Assembly (NCBI RefSeq): GCF_000454545.1 | Contig: NZ_CM002139.1 | Span: 2,243,441 to 2,307,440, forward strand | Direction of reading: 5' to 3' | DNA from: Xanthomonas cassavae CFBP 4642 | GTDB lineage: Bacteria; Pseudomonadota; Gammaproteobacteria; Xanthomonadales; Xanthomonadaceae | DNA length: 64,000 bases | In this document: piece by piece, positions 28,851 through 37,233 of the stretch | How positions within the stretch are numbered: position 1 is the first letter of the stretch | Layout of the letters: the number at the start of each line of letters is the position of its first letter | The notes under the pieces: generated by a model | Seen by the model: only the letters and a program-made list of their open reading frames with translations | Told to the model about the DNA's origin: nothing | Database searches by the model: none | Translations under genes and position numbers: made by a program

Positions 28851-30269
28851 ATGACCGATCCCCGCATCCTTTCGTTGCAACAGGCCGTGCCGGCGTTGCG
28901 TGTGAAGACCGAGCCGGCCGACCTGGAACATTACGGCCGCGATTGGACGCGCCGCTGGACGCCCAATCCGCTGGCCATTGCGCTGCCCGGGTCGGTGGAG
29001 GACGTGCAGGCCGTGGTGCGCTGGGCCAACGCGCAAGGTGTGGCGGTGGTGCCCTCGGGCGGCCGCACTGGGCTGTCCGGTGGTGCGGTGGCGGCCAACG
29101 GCGAGCTGGTGTTGAGCCTGGAGCGACTGAACAAGCCGCTGGACTTCAACGCGGTGGATCGCACGCTCACCGTGCAGGCGGGCATGCCGCTGGAGGCGGT
29201 GCACAACGCCGCACGCGAGCAGGGCCTGATCTATCCGGTGGATTTCGCCGCACGTGGTTCGTGCTCGATCGGCGGCAACATCGCCACCAATGCGGGCGGA
29301 ATTCGCGTGATCCGTTATGGCAACACGCGCGAGTGGGTGGCCGGCCTGAAGGTGGTGACCGGCGCCGGCGAGCTACTGGAACTCAACAACGCGCTGGTTA
29401 AAAATTCCAGCGGCTACGACTTCCGGCACCTGATGATCGGCTCCGAAGGCACGCTGGGCATCGTGGTCGAGGCGACGTTGCGGCTGACCGATCCGCCGCC
29501 GCCCAGCAATGTGATGCTGCTGGCGCTGCCCTCGTTCGATGTGCTGATGCAGGTGTTCGCCGCCTTCCGCGCGCAGCTGCGCCTGGAGGCCTTCGAATTC
29601 TTCACCGACCGCGCGCTGGAACACGTGCTGGCGCATGGCGCGCAGGCACCCTTCGCGCAGGTGCATCCGTACTACGTGGTCACCGAATTCGCCGCCGGCG
29701 ATGAGGCGCAGGAAGCGGCCGCGATGGCGGCGTTCGAGACCTGCATGGAGCAGGGCTGGGTCAGCGACGGCGTGATCAGCCAGAGCGATGCGCAGGCGGC
29801 GCAGCTGTGGCGCCTGCGCGAAGGCATCACCGAGGCGCTGGCGCGCTACACGCCGTACAAGAACGACGTGTCGGTGCGGATCTCGGCAATGCCGGCGTTC
29901 CTGGCCGAAGCCCAGTCCTTGCTCAAAGCGGCTTACCCGCATTTCGATGTGGTGTGGTTCGGCCATATCGGCGATGGCAACCTGCACATCAATGTGCTCA
30001 GGCCCGATGCCACCAGCCAGGCCGAGTTCGTGGCGGCCTGCGATCAGGTTACCAAGCTGCTGGCGCAGGCGCTGCAGCGATTCGGCGGCAGCATTTCGGC
30101 CGAGCACGGCATCGGGTTGGTCAAGAAGCCGTATCTGTGGAGCACGCGCTCCGGCACGGAGATCGCATTGATGCGTGGCGTCAAACAGGTACTCGACCCC
30201 CATCTTTTGCTGAATCCCGGCAAGCTGTTCGAGATGGACGACGCGCCAGGCAGTGCGCACGCCGGTTAG
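28851..30269 (+). CDS. FAD-binding oxidase, D-2-hydroxyglutarate dehydrogenase-like
   Basis: Flavoprotein of 472 residues in the GlcD/D-lactate dehydrogenase/D2HGDH family. The FAD-binding PCMH domain has VPSGGRTGLSGGAV (about residues 64-77) and GSCSIGGNIATNAGG (about 138-152). The C-terminal half has GHIGDGNLHINV and SAEHGIG, which include the metal-binding His residues of the family. The divergent position to serA supports D-2-hydroxyglutarate as substrate, since SerA makes that compound; D-lactate or glycolate remain possible. ATG at 28851; the long in-frame region upstream is not protein-like. Confidence 0.85.
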   Translation: MTDPRILSLQQAVPALRVKTEPADLEHYGRDWTRRWTPNPLAIALPGSVEDVQAVVRWANAQGVAVVPSGGRTGLSGGAVAANGELVLSLERLNKPLDFNAVDRTLTVQAGMPLEAVHNAAREQGLIYPVDFAARGSCSIGGNIATNAGGIRVIRYGNTREWVAGLKVVTGAGELLELNNALVKNSSGYDFRHLMIGSEGTLGIVVEATLRLTDPPPPSNVMLLALPSFDVLMQVFAAFRAQLRLEAFEFFTDRALEHVLAHGAQAPFAQVHPYYVVTEFAAGDEAQEAAAMAAFETCMEQGWVSDGVISQSDAQAAQLWRLREGITEALARYTPYKNDVSVRISAMPAFLAEAQSLLKAAYPHFDVVWFGHIGDGNLHINVLRPDATSQAEFVAACDQVTKLLAQALQRFGGSISAEHGIGLVKKPYLWSTRSGTEIALMRGVKQVLDPHLLLNPGKLFEMDDAPGSAHAG

Positions 30270-30303
30270 TCTTTCGGAACCTTCACATGGAAACGACGCG
30301 CCG

Positions 30304-30597
30304 ATGATTCGCTCACTCGTGTTTTGTGCACTGCCCCTGCTGCCGCTGGCGGCGTTCGCTTCCAGTCTGGCCGGCACGTCGGCCGGCGCTTCGTCGGCCG
30401 GGTCGTCCAACAGCAGCAGCTCCGGCGATGACAAGGTTTTGGCCGATGCCCGCGAGGATGCCGCCGGCTTCGTCGCCAGCAATGGCGCGATCCGTGGCGC
30501 ACGTCTGGAAGCGGCGCTGCTGCAGCTGCGCACGCGCAGCGATGCAGCGCGCCTGGCCAGCGATCTGGAACTGGCGCAGTCCATCCTGGCGCAGTGA
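30304..30597 (+). CDS. DUF2388 secreted small protein
   Basis: This protein of 97 residues has a signal peptide (VFCALPLLPLAAFASS), a Ser-rich linker, and the conserved DDKVLADAREDAAGFVAS and IRGARLEAALLQLR segments of DUF2388 proteins, which are known mainly from Pseudomonas and xanthomonads. No function is known. It overlaps the next gene by 4 bases (GTGA), implying coupled synthesis with the DUF4105 protein. Confidence 0.8.
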   Translation: MIRSLVFCALPLLPLAAFASSLAGTSAGASSAGSSNSSSSGDDKVLADAREDAAGFVASNGAIRGARLEAALLQLRTRSDAARLASDLELAQSILAQ

Positions 30598-32468
30598 GTC
30601 CACGCCAGCGCTGCGGGTGGTGGTTGGCCGTGGCGATCGCCGCGGCCGCACAGCGTGACGCCGCCGCCGCGCCGGTCTCGCAGATCAACATCGTGGCGTC
30701 GGTATCGGAACCGGCCGACCGCGCGGCCAGCGATGCGCTGGTGCAGCAGGTGGTGCGGCGCCTGTCGCCGCGTTGGGCCGAGCGTTTGAAGGCGCCGATC
30801 GCCTTGCAGTGGCGAGACGATTTGCCGGCCCGGGTGCATGGCCGTGCCATCGGTCAGCGCATTCTGCTCGACCGCGCCTTGTTGCAGGCATGGCGCGCGC
30901 AGCCGGACAGTGCGCGCAGTGATGTCACAGCACCGCCCACACGCGCCGCCATGGCGGCGTTGGTGCACGAGTTGGCGCATGTCCTCGACCGCGGCAGTGG
31001 CAGCGCCTTGTCACGCGATCCGCGGTTGCGCGACCTGGCCGGCTGGCAGGTGCGGCCCTGGCGCATCGGACGTGGTGCCAACCATTTCAGCGACCGCAGC
31101 CCCGACGACTATGAGCGTCGCAGCCCGGCCGAGTTTGTCGCGGTCAATCTGGAACATTTCGTGCTGGACCCGGACTACGCCTGCCGGCGGCCGGCACTGG
31201 CGGCGTGGTTGTCGCAGCAGCTGGGCCCGCCGCAGGGTGCCGCGTCGTGTACGCCAGCGCTGCCCTATCTGCAGGCCGACAACGATGCCGGTGCGATGTC
31301 CTTGCTGACGCTGGACCCGGCGCGCGTCTATGCGGTGGACTACCTGCTTGCCGAGGGCAACGAACAGCCGATGAGCCGCTGGGGCCACAGCATGCTGCGG
31401 CTGGTGATCTGCGCGCCCGGCCGTGCGCTCGGGCCGGCGTGCCGGCTGGATCTGCAGTACCACCGCGTGCTGTCGTTCCGTGCCTTCGTTGGCGATGTGC
31501 AGATTTCCAGCTGGCGCGGGCTCACCGGCTCGTACCCCTCGCGCCTGTTCGTGCTGCCGTTGAACCAGGTGGTGGACGAATACACCAAGGTGGAACTGCG
31601 CGCCCTGTCGTCGGTGCCGTTGGCGTTGACACCGGCGGAGATCGCCGCGCTGCTCGCGCGTGCGGCGCAGGTGCACTGGAGTTACGACGGGCGCTATTAC
31701 TTCATCGGCAACAACTGTGCGGTGGAGACCTACAAGCTGCTGCACGACGGCGTGCCGCGTCTGGCCGCCGCCCGCCTGTCGTCGATCATTCCGCGCGGCG
31801 TGCGCCAGCGCCTGCAACGCGCGGGCATTGCCGACATGGCCGTGCTGGACGATCGCGCGCAGGCCACGCGTCAGGGCTATTACTTCGAATCGGCGGCCAC
31901 GCATTACCAGGCCATGTTCGATGTGCTCCGGCGTGGCCTGCCGGTGCCGCAAACCAGCGTGACGCAGTGGCTGGATGCGGCGCCGCAAGCGCGCGCCCAG
32001 TGGTTCGATCGCGGCGGCCTGCGCGAAACCGCGGCGGCCTTGTTGCTGGAACAGGCGGCGTTGCGGCGCCAGGAGTTACTGGCGCGCGATGCACTCAAAC
32101 GCCTGCTGCAAGCGGGCGTGGTGGGGCGCGAAACAATGCAGGGGCAGCTGCAGTCGCTGTTTGCGCGTGAAGCGCAACTCAGTCATCCCGCGATCCTGTT
32201 GGGGAGCACCGGGTACGGCTTGCCGCAGGCAGACGAGCAGCGACAACTGAGCGCGCGCGTGGCGCAGGACAGCGATGTGCTGGTCGGCGGCTGGAAGCAG
32301 CTGCAGCTCCTGGGCCGCCAGCACTTGCCGGCCAACCTGCGCAGTGGATTGGAGCAGGGCGAGGCGAATGTGGCGCAGTTGCGCACGCGCCTGCGCCTAC
32401 TTGCGCGCGGTGATGCGGCCGCCGAGAACGTGCAGGCGGACATGCGCCTGCCTCTGCAGGTGCAATAG
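30594..32468 (+). CDS. DUF4105 periplasmic protein
   Basis: This protein of 624 residues has an N-terminal signal sequence. The middle region contains VHELAHVLDRG, an HExxH-like pattern suggesting a metal site. The DUF4105 (Lnb N-terminal-like) domain contains SRWGHSMLRLVIC and FIGNNCAVETYKLL, the His and Cys that would form a papain-type pair. The C-terminal 250 residues are alpha-helical and Gln/Arg-rich. Begins with GTG inside the stop of the DUF2388 gene. A hydrolase or amidase acting on lipoproteins or peptidoglycan is possible but unproved. Confidence 0.8.
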   Translation: MSPRQRCGWWLAVAIAAAAQRDAAAAPVSQINIVASVSEPADRAASDALVQQVVRRLSPRWAERLKAPIALQWRDDLPARVHGRAIGQRILLDRALLQAWRAQPDSARSDVTAPPTRAAMAALVHELAHVLDRGSGSALSRDPRLRDLAGWQVRPWRIGRGANHFSDRSPDDYERRSPAEFVAVNLEHFVLDPDYACRRPALAAWLSQQLGPPQGAASCTPALPYLQADNDAGAMSLLTLDPARVYAVDYLLAEGNEQPMSRWGHSMLRLVICAPGRALGPACRLDLQYHRVLSFRAFVGDVQISSWRGLTGSYPSRLFVLPLNQVVDEYTKVELRALSSVPLALTPAEIAALLARAAQVHWSYDGRYYFIGNNCAVETYKLLHDGVPRLAAARLSSIIPRGVRQRLQRAGIADMAVLDDRAQATRQGYYFESAATHYQAMFDVLRRGLPVPQTSVTQWLDAAPQARAQWFDRGGLRETAAALLLEQAALRRQELLARDALKRLLQAGVVGRETMQGQLQSLFAREAQLSHPAILLGSTGYGLPQADEQRQLSARVAQDSDVLVGGWKQLQLLGRQHLPANLRSGLEQGEANVAQLRTRLRLLARGDAAAENVQADMRLPLQVQ

Positions 32469-32728
32469 TGATCGGGCGACGCGAAGGGGCGCAGCACCAG
32501 CCCCTCTCCCGCGGGGGCGAGAAGGCAGGGCTTGCGCGCCACTGGCGCGCGTGCCTTGGAGCGCCCGCGCTGCGAGCGCGAGCCGGGGCGCGGGGGTTGG
32601 GGTGAGGGGACGGGGCGAAGCTCTCGTGTTATTCCAACTGCACGAGGCTTCGCCCGTACCCCCATCCGGCGCTACGCGCCACCTTCTCCCACCAAGGGGA
32701 TCAATGTCCCGAGCGGTGAAGGGATACC
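32469..32728. repeat. repeat-rich gap with bidirectional hairpin
   Basis: A GC-rich stretch between convergent genes that contains Xanthomonas intergenic repeat pieces (CCCATCCGGCGC..GCGCCACCTTCTCCC). It also holds a strong stem at 32611-32658, in which GGCGAAGC..TCGTG pairs with CACGA.GCTTCGCC around a TTATTCCAACTG loop. It probably ends transcription from both sides. No gene is seen. Confidence 0.65.
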
Positions 32729-33115
32729 TCAGCGGGCGGGTTGCAGATCCGCTTGCACCGCATACTGGCGCAGCCATTGGCTGATGCGTGCATCGTTGCG
32801 GTACTGCTGCATCAGCTTGGCCAGACGTGCCGGTGCCGGTGTGCAGAACTGCGCAACTGCCACTTCGATCTCGTGGCGGCGATCGGCGTCGTAGGGTTCT
32901 TCGCCGGCGAAATGCACGCAGGTGTCGTAGTCGTCCACCAGCGCACGCACGTCGTCGGGCATGCCGCACAGGCCGGCCGGGTGCTGCAGCCATTCTTCCT
33001 CCACCTTGGGGTCGGTGCAGGTGGCCGCAGCCGGTGCCGACGCGGGCGTCGGTACGGGTTTGGCGGTGCAGGCCGCCAGCAGCCCCAGCGACAGGGCTGC
33101 GAGCAGGCGCCGCAT
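32729..33115 (-). CDS. putative lipoprotein
   Basis: This protein of 128 residues has a lipobox LLAACT after a short signal peptide, then an Ala/Pro linker and a domain containing three further Cys residues (ATCTDP, AGLCGM, DTCVHF). I do not recognise the family. Its start overlaps the last base of the efpL stop codon, so the two are probably one transcript, although no functional link is evident. Confidence 0.75.
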   Translation of the reverse strand: MRRLLAALSLGLLAACTAKPVPTPASAPAAATCTDPKVEEEWLQHPAGLCGMPDDVRALVDDYDTCVHFAGEEPYDADRRHEIEVAVAQFCTPAPARLAKLMQQYRNDARISQWLRQYAVQADLQPAR

Positions 33116-33681
33116 CAGTCGGCGCGGCCGGCGAATTCGCCGGTGGTGGTGTTGACCAGCACGCGTTCGCCGTTGCTGATGTACTCGGGCACCATGATTT
33201 CCATGCCGGTATTGAGCTTGGCCGGCTTCGGGCGCTTGGTGGCGGTGCCACCCTTGAGTTCGGGCGGGGTTTCCATCACTTCCAGCGTCACTGTCTGTGG
33301 CAGCTGTACCGCCACCGGCTGGTCGTCGATCACCTGCACGTAGATGCCGGTCAGGCCATCGGTGATGTAGCCGGCATCGTTGCCGATCACGTCCGCATCC
33401 AGCGTGTAGGGAGTGAAGTCTTCGTCGTCCATGAACACGAACGCCTCGCCATCCTTGTACGAGAACGTGGACTGACGGCGCAGCAGCTCGACTTCCGGCA
33501 GGTTGTCGTCGGCATCGAAGCTGGCGTCCAGCTTGGCGCCGCCGGGCACGCTGTACATGATGAAGCGGAAGCGCACATTGCCACCGCGCCCCTGCGGCGA
33601 GCTGCGCTCGATGTCGCGGATCTGGTAAATGCCGCCGTTGTGTTCGACGACGTTGCCTTTCTTGATGTCGTTGGCTTTCAT
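33115..33681 (-). CDS. efpL: elongation factor P-like protein (YeiP/EfpL)
   Basis: This protein of 188 residues has the three OB/KOW-like domains of EF-P, which help ribosomes through polyproline and similar stalling sequences. It ends in FAGRAD, and the tip loop reads [10 protein letters not shown] with Arg where canonical EF-P has the modified Lys. Both features match the YeiP/EfpL paralogue rather than EF-P itself. AAAGAAAGG-like purines precede the ATG. Canonical efp is presumably elsewhere. Confidence 0.88.
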   Translation of the reverse strand: MKANDIKKGNVVEHNGGIYQIRDIERSSPQGRGGNVRFRFIMYSVPGGAKLDASFDADDNLPEVELLRRQSTFSYKDGEAFVFMDDEDFTPYTLDADVIGNDAGYITDGLTGIYVQVIDDQPVAVQLPQTVTLEVMETPPELKGGTATKRPKPAKLNTGMEIMVPEYISNGERVLVNTTTGEFAGRAD

Positions 33682-33689
33682 GGGTCAAG

Positions 33690-33785
33690 TCAGAGATTGG
33701 GGATTCGGGATTGGCAAAACAGGATTCAGAAGGCGGGAAGGGTACGGCGTTTTTGCTGTCACGAATCCCCAATCCCGAATCCCGG
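33690..33785. repeat. inverted GGGATTCGGGATTGG repeats
   Basis: GGGGATTCGGGATTGG (33693-33708) is inverted near 33767-33783 (CCAATCCCGAATCCC). This pair surrounds about 60 bases and is a frequent Xanthomonas intergenic motif; a single GATTCCCGATTCCCGG also occurs near 41960. It may act as a terminator for the SDR gene, read leftwards. Confidence 0.6.
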
Positions 33786-34556
33786 CTACTTGGGTGCCAA
33801 CCGCACGCCGCCGTCCAGGCGGATCACTTCGCCGTTGAGATAGCGATTGCGCAGGATGAAGGCGACGGTGTCGGCGTATTCGTCGGGTTGGCCCAGGCGC
33901 GACGGGAACGGGATCGCCGCGGACAGCGATTGCTGTACCGCTTCGGGCATGCCGTCGACCATCGGGGTCCAGAACACACCCGGTGCGATCGTCATCACGC
34001 GGATGCCGAAGCGCGCCAGCTCGCGTGCCATCGGCAGGGTCATGCCGACCACGCCACCCTTGCTGGCGGCATACGCAGCCTGGCCGATCTGGCCCTCATA
34101 GGCGGCCACCGACGCGGTGTGGATGATGACCCCGCGCTCGCCGTCGTCGCCGGCGGTATTGTGCTGCATCAGATCGGCCGCGGCCTTGGCGACATTGAAG
34201 CTGCCGACCAGATTGACCAGCACGGTGGTGCGGAAGGTCGCCAGTGGCATCGGCGCCTCCTTGCCCAGCACCCGGCCGGCGCCGAGGATGCCGGCACAAT
34301 TCACCACCAGGTTGAGCCCGCCCAGCGCCTGCGCGGCCTGCGCCATGTTGGCGGCAACCTGCGCTTCGTCGGTGACATCGGTGGCGAGGTAATGCGCGTT
34401 GCCGGCGCCGAGCGATGCCAGCGCCGCGTCGGCCTTGTCGGCATTGACGTCGAACAGCGCGACCTTGCCGCCGTCGGCAACGATGCGCTGCGCCACGGCC
34501 AGGCCCAACCCGGAGACGCCACCGGTGATCACGGCAAGGACAGACGTTGGCTGCAT
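33786..34556 (-). CDS. SDR-family 3-hydroxyacyl-CoA dehydrogenase-like
   Basis: Short-chain dehydrogenase of 256 residues: NAD-binding TGGVSGLGLA (about 11-20), NCAGI, and catalytic Ser in HTASVAAYEGQ with YAASKGG (Tyr/Lys). The sequence resembles type II 3-hydroxyacyl-CoA dehydrogenases (HSD17B10-like), which act in branched-chain and fatty acid oxidation. That fits its position behind HMG-CoA lyase. AGGGAA precedes the ATG. Confidence 0.85.
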   Translation of the reverse strand: MQPTSVLAVITGGVSGLGLAVAQRIVADGGKVALFDVNADKADAALASLGAGNAHYLATDVTDEAQVAANMAQAAQALGGLNLVVNCAGILGAGRVLGKEAPMPLATFRTTVLVNLVGSFNVAKAAADLMQHNTAGDDGERGVIIHTASVAAYEGQIGQAAYAASKGGVVGMTLPMARELARFGIRVMTIAPGVFWTPMVDGMPEAVQQSLSAAIPFPSRLGQPDEYADTVAFILRNRYLNGEVIRLDGGVRLAPK

Positions 34557-34680
34557 GGAGGGTTCCCTGAAGAAGCGCTGCGGGCCGACGCAGATCGGCT
34601 CGCGAGCGGGTTGGCGCGCGGCCGGCAATTCTAGCCGAAGCCCTGGCGCGATCGTGGTGGTGGTAACGGCCTTGCGGCCC

Positions 34681-35577
34681 TCAGCCAGCCGCCGCCAGTG
34701 CCCTGCCGGTCTTGCTGCCGGTATCGCGGCCGAGCAGTTGCGCCAGCCAGCGGCCGATGCGGGCCAGGGCGGGCAGGTCGATGCCGGTGGACATGCCCAG
34801 GCCATGCAGCAGGTACACCACGTCTTCGCTGGCGACGTTGCCGCTGGCGCCCTTGGCGTACGGGCAACCGCCGGCACCGGAGACGGCGGCATCGACCACG
34901 CGCACGCCTTCCTCGAGGCAGGCGGCGATATTGGCCAGCGCCTGGCCATAGGTATCGTGGAAATGCACGGCCAGTGCCTCCATCGGCACCTGCTGCGCCA
35001 CCGCGGCCAGCATCTGCTGCGCCTTGCGCGGCGTGCCGACCCCGATGGTGTCGCCCAGCGAGATCTCATAGCAGCCCAGTGCGTACAGCCGTTGCGCGAC
35101 ATCCACCACGTCGGCCACCGGCACCTCGCCCTGGTAGGGGCAGCCGAGCACCGTGGAGACATAGCCGCGCACGCGCACGCCATCGATGGTGGCCTGCTCC
35201 AGGATCGGGCGGAACCGCTCGATCGATTCGTCGATGCCGGCATTGGTGTTGGTGCGGTTGAACGTCTCCGACGCGGCCGTGAACACCGCCACTTCGCGCA
35301 CGCCTGCGGCCTGCGCACGGCTGTAGCCCTGCAGGTTCGGCACCAACACCGGGTAGGCGATGCCTGGCAGCTGGGTGATGCCGGCGAACACGTCGGCAGC
35401 GTCGGCCAGTTGCGGCACCCAGCGTGGGCTGACGAAGCTGGTGGCTTCGATGGTGCGCAGGCCGGTGGCCGACAATTGATCGATCAGCGCGATCTTGTCG
35501 GCGGTGGCGATCGGTTGCGCCTCGTTCTGCAGTCCATCGCGTGGGCCCACTTCGACGATGCGGACGACGTCGCTCAT
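34681..35577 (-). CDS. liuE: hydroxymethylglutaryl-CoA lyase
   Basis: Cleaves HMG-CoA to acetyl-CoA and acetoacetate, the last step of leucine degradation. TIM barrel of 298 residues with EVGPRDGLQNE at the N-terminus (catalytic Arg and metal Asp), FHDTYGQALAN (metal-binding His), and the GAGGCPYAKGASGN loop with the signature Cys. The ATG overlaps the stop of a 38-codon ORF (ATGA), so translation is probably coupled to the genes upstream. Confidence 0.92.
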   Translation of the reverse strand: MSDVVRIVEVGPRDGLQNEAQPIATADKIALIDQLSATGLRTIEATSFVSPRWVPQLADAADVFAGITQLPGIAYPVLVPNLQGYSRAQAAGVREVAVFTAASETFNRTNTNAGIDESIERFRPILEQATIDGVRVRGYVSTVLGCPYQGEVPVADVVDVAQRLYALGCYEISLGDTIGVGTPRKAQQMLAAVAQQVPMEALAVHFHDTYGQALANIAACLEEGVRVVDAAVSGAGGCPYAKGASGNVASEDVVYLLHGLGMSTGIDLPALARIGRWLAQLLGRDTGSKTGRALAAAG

Positions 35578-35690
35578 GCACCCGCGTCCGCACATGCACG
35601 ACCGGATACGGCCGACGCAGCAGCCTTGTTATGTGCGCCCACTTCCGCGCAAGGAGATAACGGGATCAAGGACATCGGAACGGTGCTCAT
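35574..35690 (-). CDS. 38-residue ORF coupled to both neighbours
   Basis: This short ORF starts inside the stop codon of the VOC gene (ATGA) and ends inside the start codon of liuE (ATGA). The predicted peptide MSTVPMSLIPLSPCAEVGAH... is Ala-rich at its end and matches nothing I recognise. The double 4-base overlap is the usual arrangement for true operon genes. It could be a small protein, a translation bridge for liuE, or the scar of a deleted gene such as the biotin-carboxylase subunit expected in a leucine cluster. Confidence 0.45.
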   Translation of the reverse strand: MSTVPMSLIPLSPCAEVGAHNKAAASAVSGRACADAGA

Positions 35691-36076
35691 GCGGCGCGGT
35701 GACAGACCGCTTCGAGGTTGTTGCCATCGGGGTCGAGCACGAAGGCGCTGTAGTAGTGCGGGTGGTAATGCGGGCGCAGGCCGGGGGCGCCGTGATCGCG
35801 GCCGCCGGCGGCGAGCGCCGCCTGATGAAAGGCCTCCAGGCTGGCGCGGTCGGTCGCCGTCAACGCTAGATGCGTAGCGCCCAAGGCTTGCGCCTGGGAA
35901 CCCAGCCACAGGAATGGCCGTTCGATGCCGAAACCGGCGTGCGCGCGGCCGCCGGTGTCGGCTGCGGTCAATTCGGCCAGCAGCGTGATGCCCAGCGGCG
36001 CCAGCGCCACGCGGTAGAACGCCACACTGGTCTGCAGGTCGCTGCAGGCCATGCCCACGTGGTCGATCGCGCTCAC
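35687..36076 (-). CDS. VOC-family (glyoxalase/bleomycin-resistance fold) protein
   Basis: This protein of 129 residues has the glyoxalase-like repeat: N-terminal IDHVGMACSDLQTSVAFY and C-terminal YYSAFVLDPDGNNLEAVCH, where His and Glu would bind a divalent metal. Family members include lyases, dioxygenases and CoA epimerases; the reaction here is unknown. The GTG start overlaps the liuC stop (GTGA), placing it in the leucine-catabolism transcript. Confidence 0.85.
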   Translation of the reverse strand: MSAIDHVGMACSDLQTSVAFYRVALAPLGITLLAELTAADTGGRAHAGFGIERPFLWLGSQAQALGATHLALTATDRASLEAFHQAALAAGGRDHGAPGLRPHYHPHYYSAFVLDPDGNNLEAVCHRAA

Positions 36077-36870
36077 GCCACGCTCTCCGGCACCCAGGCA
36101 GGAGCGCGCTTGTCCAGGAACGCGCCAAGGCCTTCCTGGCCTTCGGGCGACACGCGCAGACGGGCGATCCAGGCCGCGTTGGCGGCATCGATGGCATCGC
36201 GGTCGGCGGGCGGCATGACCGAGCGCACCAACGCCTTGGCATGGCTGGTGGCCAGCGGCGCGGCGGCCAGCAGCAGGCGAACCTGGCGTTCCACCGCCGT
36301 ATCCAGTTGATCGGCCGCCACCAGCTGGTGCAACAGGCCCAGCAACTGCGCGGTGCCGGCGTCGAAGATTTCGGCGGTGGCGAACCAGCGCCGTGCCTGG
36401 CGCGCACCGATGGCGGCAATGACATAGGGCGAGATCACCGCCGGCAATAGCCCCAGCTTGCTTTCGGTCAGGCCAAAGCGCGCCTCGGTGCAGCCGATGG
36501 CGATATCGCAACAGGCCACCAGGCCCACGCCACCACCGAAGGCCGCGCCATTGACGCGGGCGATGGTGGGCTTGGGCAGTTCGTCCAGCGTGCGCATCAG
36601 CCGCGCCAGCGTCAGTGCATCGGCGGCGTTCTCTGTTTCGCTGGCACCGGCCATGCCGCGCATCCAGTTCAGGTCCGCGCCCGCGGAGAATGCATCGCCG
36701 GCACCGGTCAGCACCACCACGCGGATCTGCGGTGCGCTGCCGACGTGCTGCAAGGCCTCGGTGAGCGCGGCGATCAACGTCGCATCGAAGGCGTTGTGCA
36801 CGGTAGGGCGATGCAACCGCAAGGTGCGGACCGGTCCCTGGTCCTCGACGATCAAGCCGGTGTCCTGCAT
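36073..36870 (-). CDS. liuC: enoyl-CoA hydratase/isomerase family, probable methylglutaconyl-CoA hydratase
   Basis: Crotonase of 265 residues. AFGGGVGLVACCDIAIGC and FGLTESKLGLLPAVISPYV correspond to the two active-site segments; the first catalytic Glu of typical hydratases is replaced (GGGVGL), while the second (TESK) is present. The PAVISPYV pattern is shared with LiuC-type proteins. With liuE downstream it would hydrate 3-methylglutaconyl-CoA to HMG-CoA. First gene of the leftward group, divergent from feoA. Confidence 0.82.
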   Translation of the reverse strand: MQDTGLIVEDQGPVRTLRLHRPTVHNAFDATLIAALTEALQHVGSAPQIRVVVLTGAGDAFSAGADLNWMRGMAGASETENAADALTLARLMRTLDELPKPTIARVNGAAFGGGVGLVACCDIAIGCTEARFGLTESKLGLLPAVISPYVIAAIGARQARRWFATAEIFDAGTAQLLGLLHQLVAADQLDTAVERQVRLLLAAAPLATSHAKALVRSVMPPADRDAIDAANAAWIARLRVSPEGQEGLGAFLDKRAPAWVPESVA

Positions 36871-36943
36871 TGCGTACGTCCATGAATGGGATGCGAACCA
36901 TCATAGCGGCACGGGTCGCCAGAGCCATGACGCGGTGCGTCGA

Positions 36944-36972
36944 TGCTAGAATTGAGAACCATTCCTATCAAT
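36944..36972 (+). promoter_or_regulatory. feo promoter -10 with overlapping Fur box
   Basis: An extended -10 (TGCTAGAAT at 36944-36952) runs into AATTGAGAACCATTCCTATC followed by AAT (36950-36972), which resembles the 19-bp Fur box with its GAGAAC/ATTC/TATC pattern. It ends 13 bases before the feoA start. Iron-replete Fur would cover the transcription start and repress feoAB. Confidence 0.65.
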
Positions 36973-36984
36973 CAGGCCGTCTTT

Positions 36985-37233
36985 GTGACGTTGTCCGACA
37001 TGCCCCTGCATTGCGCCGCCATCGTGGATTCCGTGGAGGATCGTCTCCCTAACGACACGATCGCCCGGCGCCTGCGTGAACTGGGGTTTGTCGCGGGCGA
37101 GGAAGTCACCGTGCTGGCAATGGGGCCGGTCGGTCGCGAACCCTTGCTGGTCCAGGTCGGTTATACGCGTTTTGCCTTGCGCCGTAGCGAGGCCGCACGC
37201 GTGCACGTGCGCGAAGAAGAGGTGTCGGCATGA
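36985..37233 (+). CDS. feoA: ferrous iron transport protein A
   Basis: Small SH3-like cytoplasmic protein of 82 residues that supports FeoB. ARRLRELGFVAGEEV and the Arg-rich ALRRSEAARVHV are typical. GTG at 36985 is chosen because it gives the usual family length and starts just after the Fur box; upstream codons would lie inside the operator. Overlaps feoB by 4 bases (ATGA). Confidence 0.9.
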   Translation: MTLSDMPLHCAAIVDSVEDRLPNDTIARRLRELGFVAGEEVTVLAMGPVGREPLLVQVGYTRFALRRSEAARVHVREEEVSA

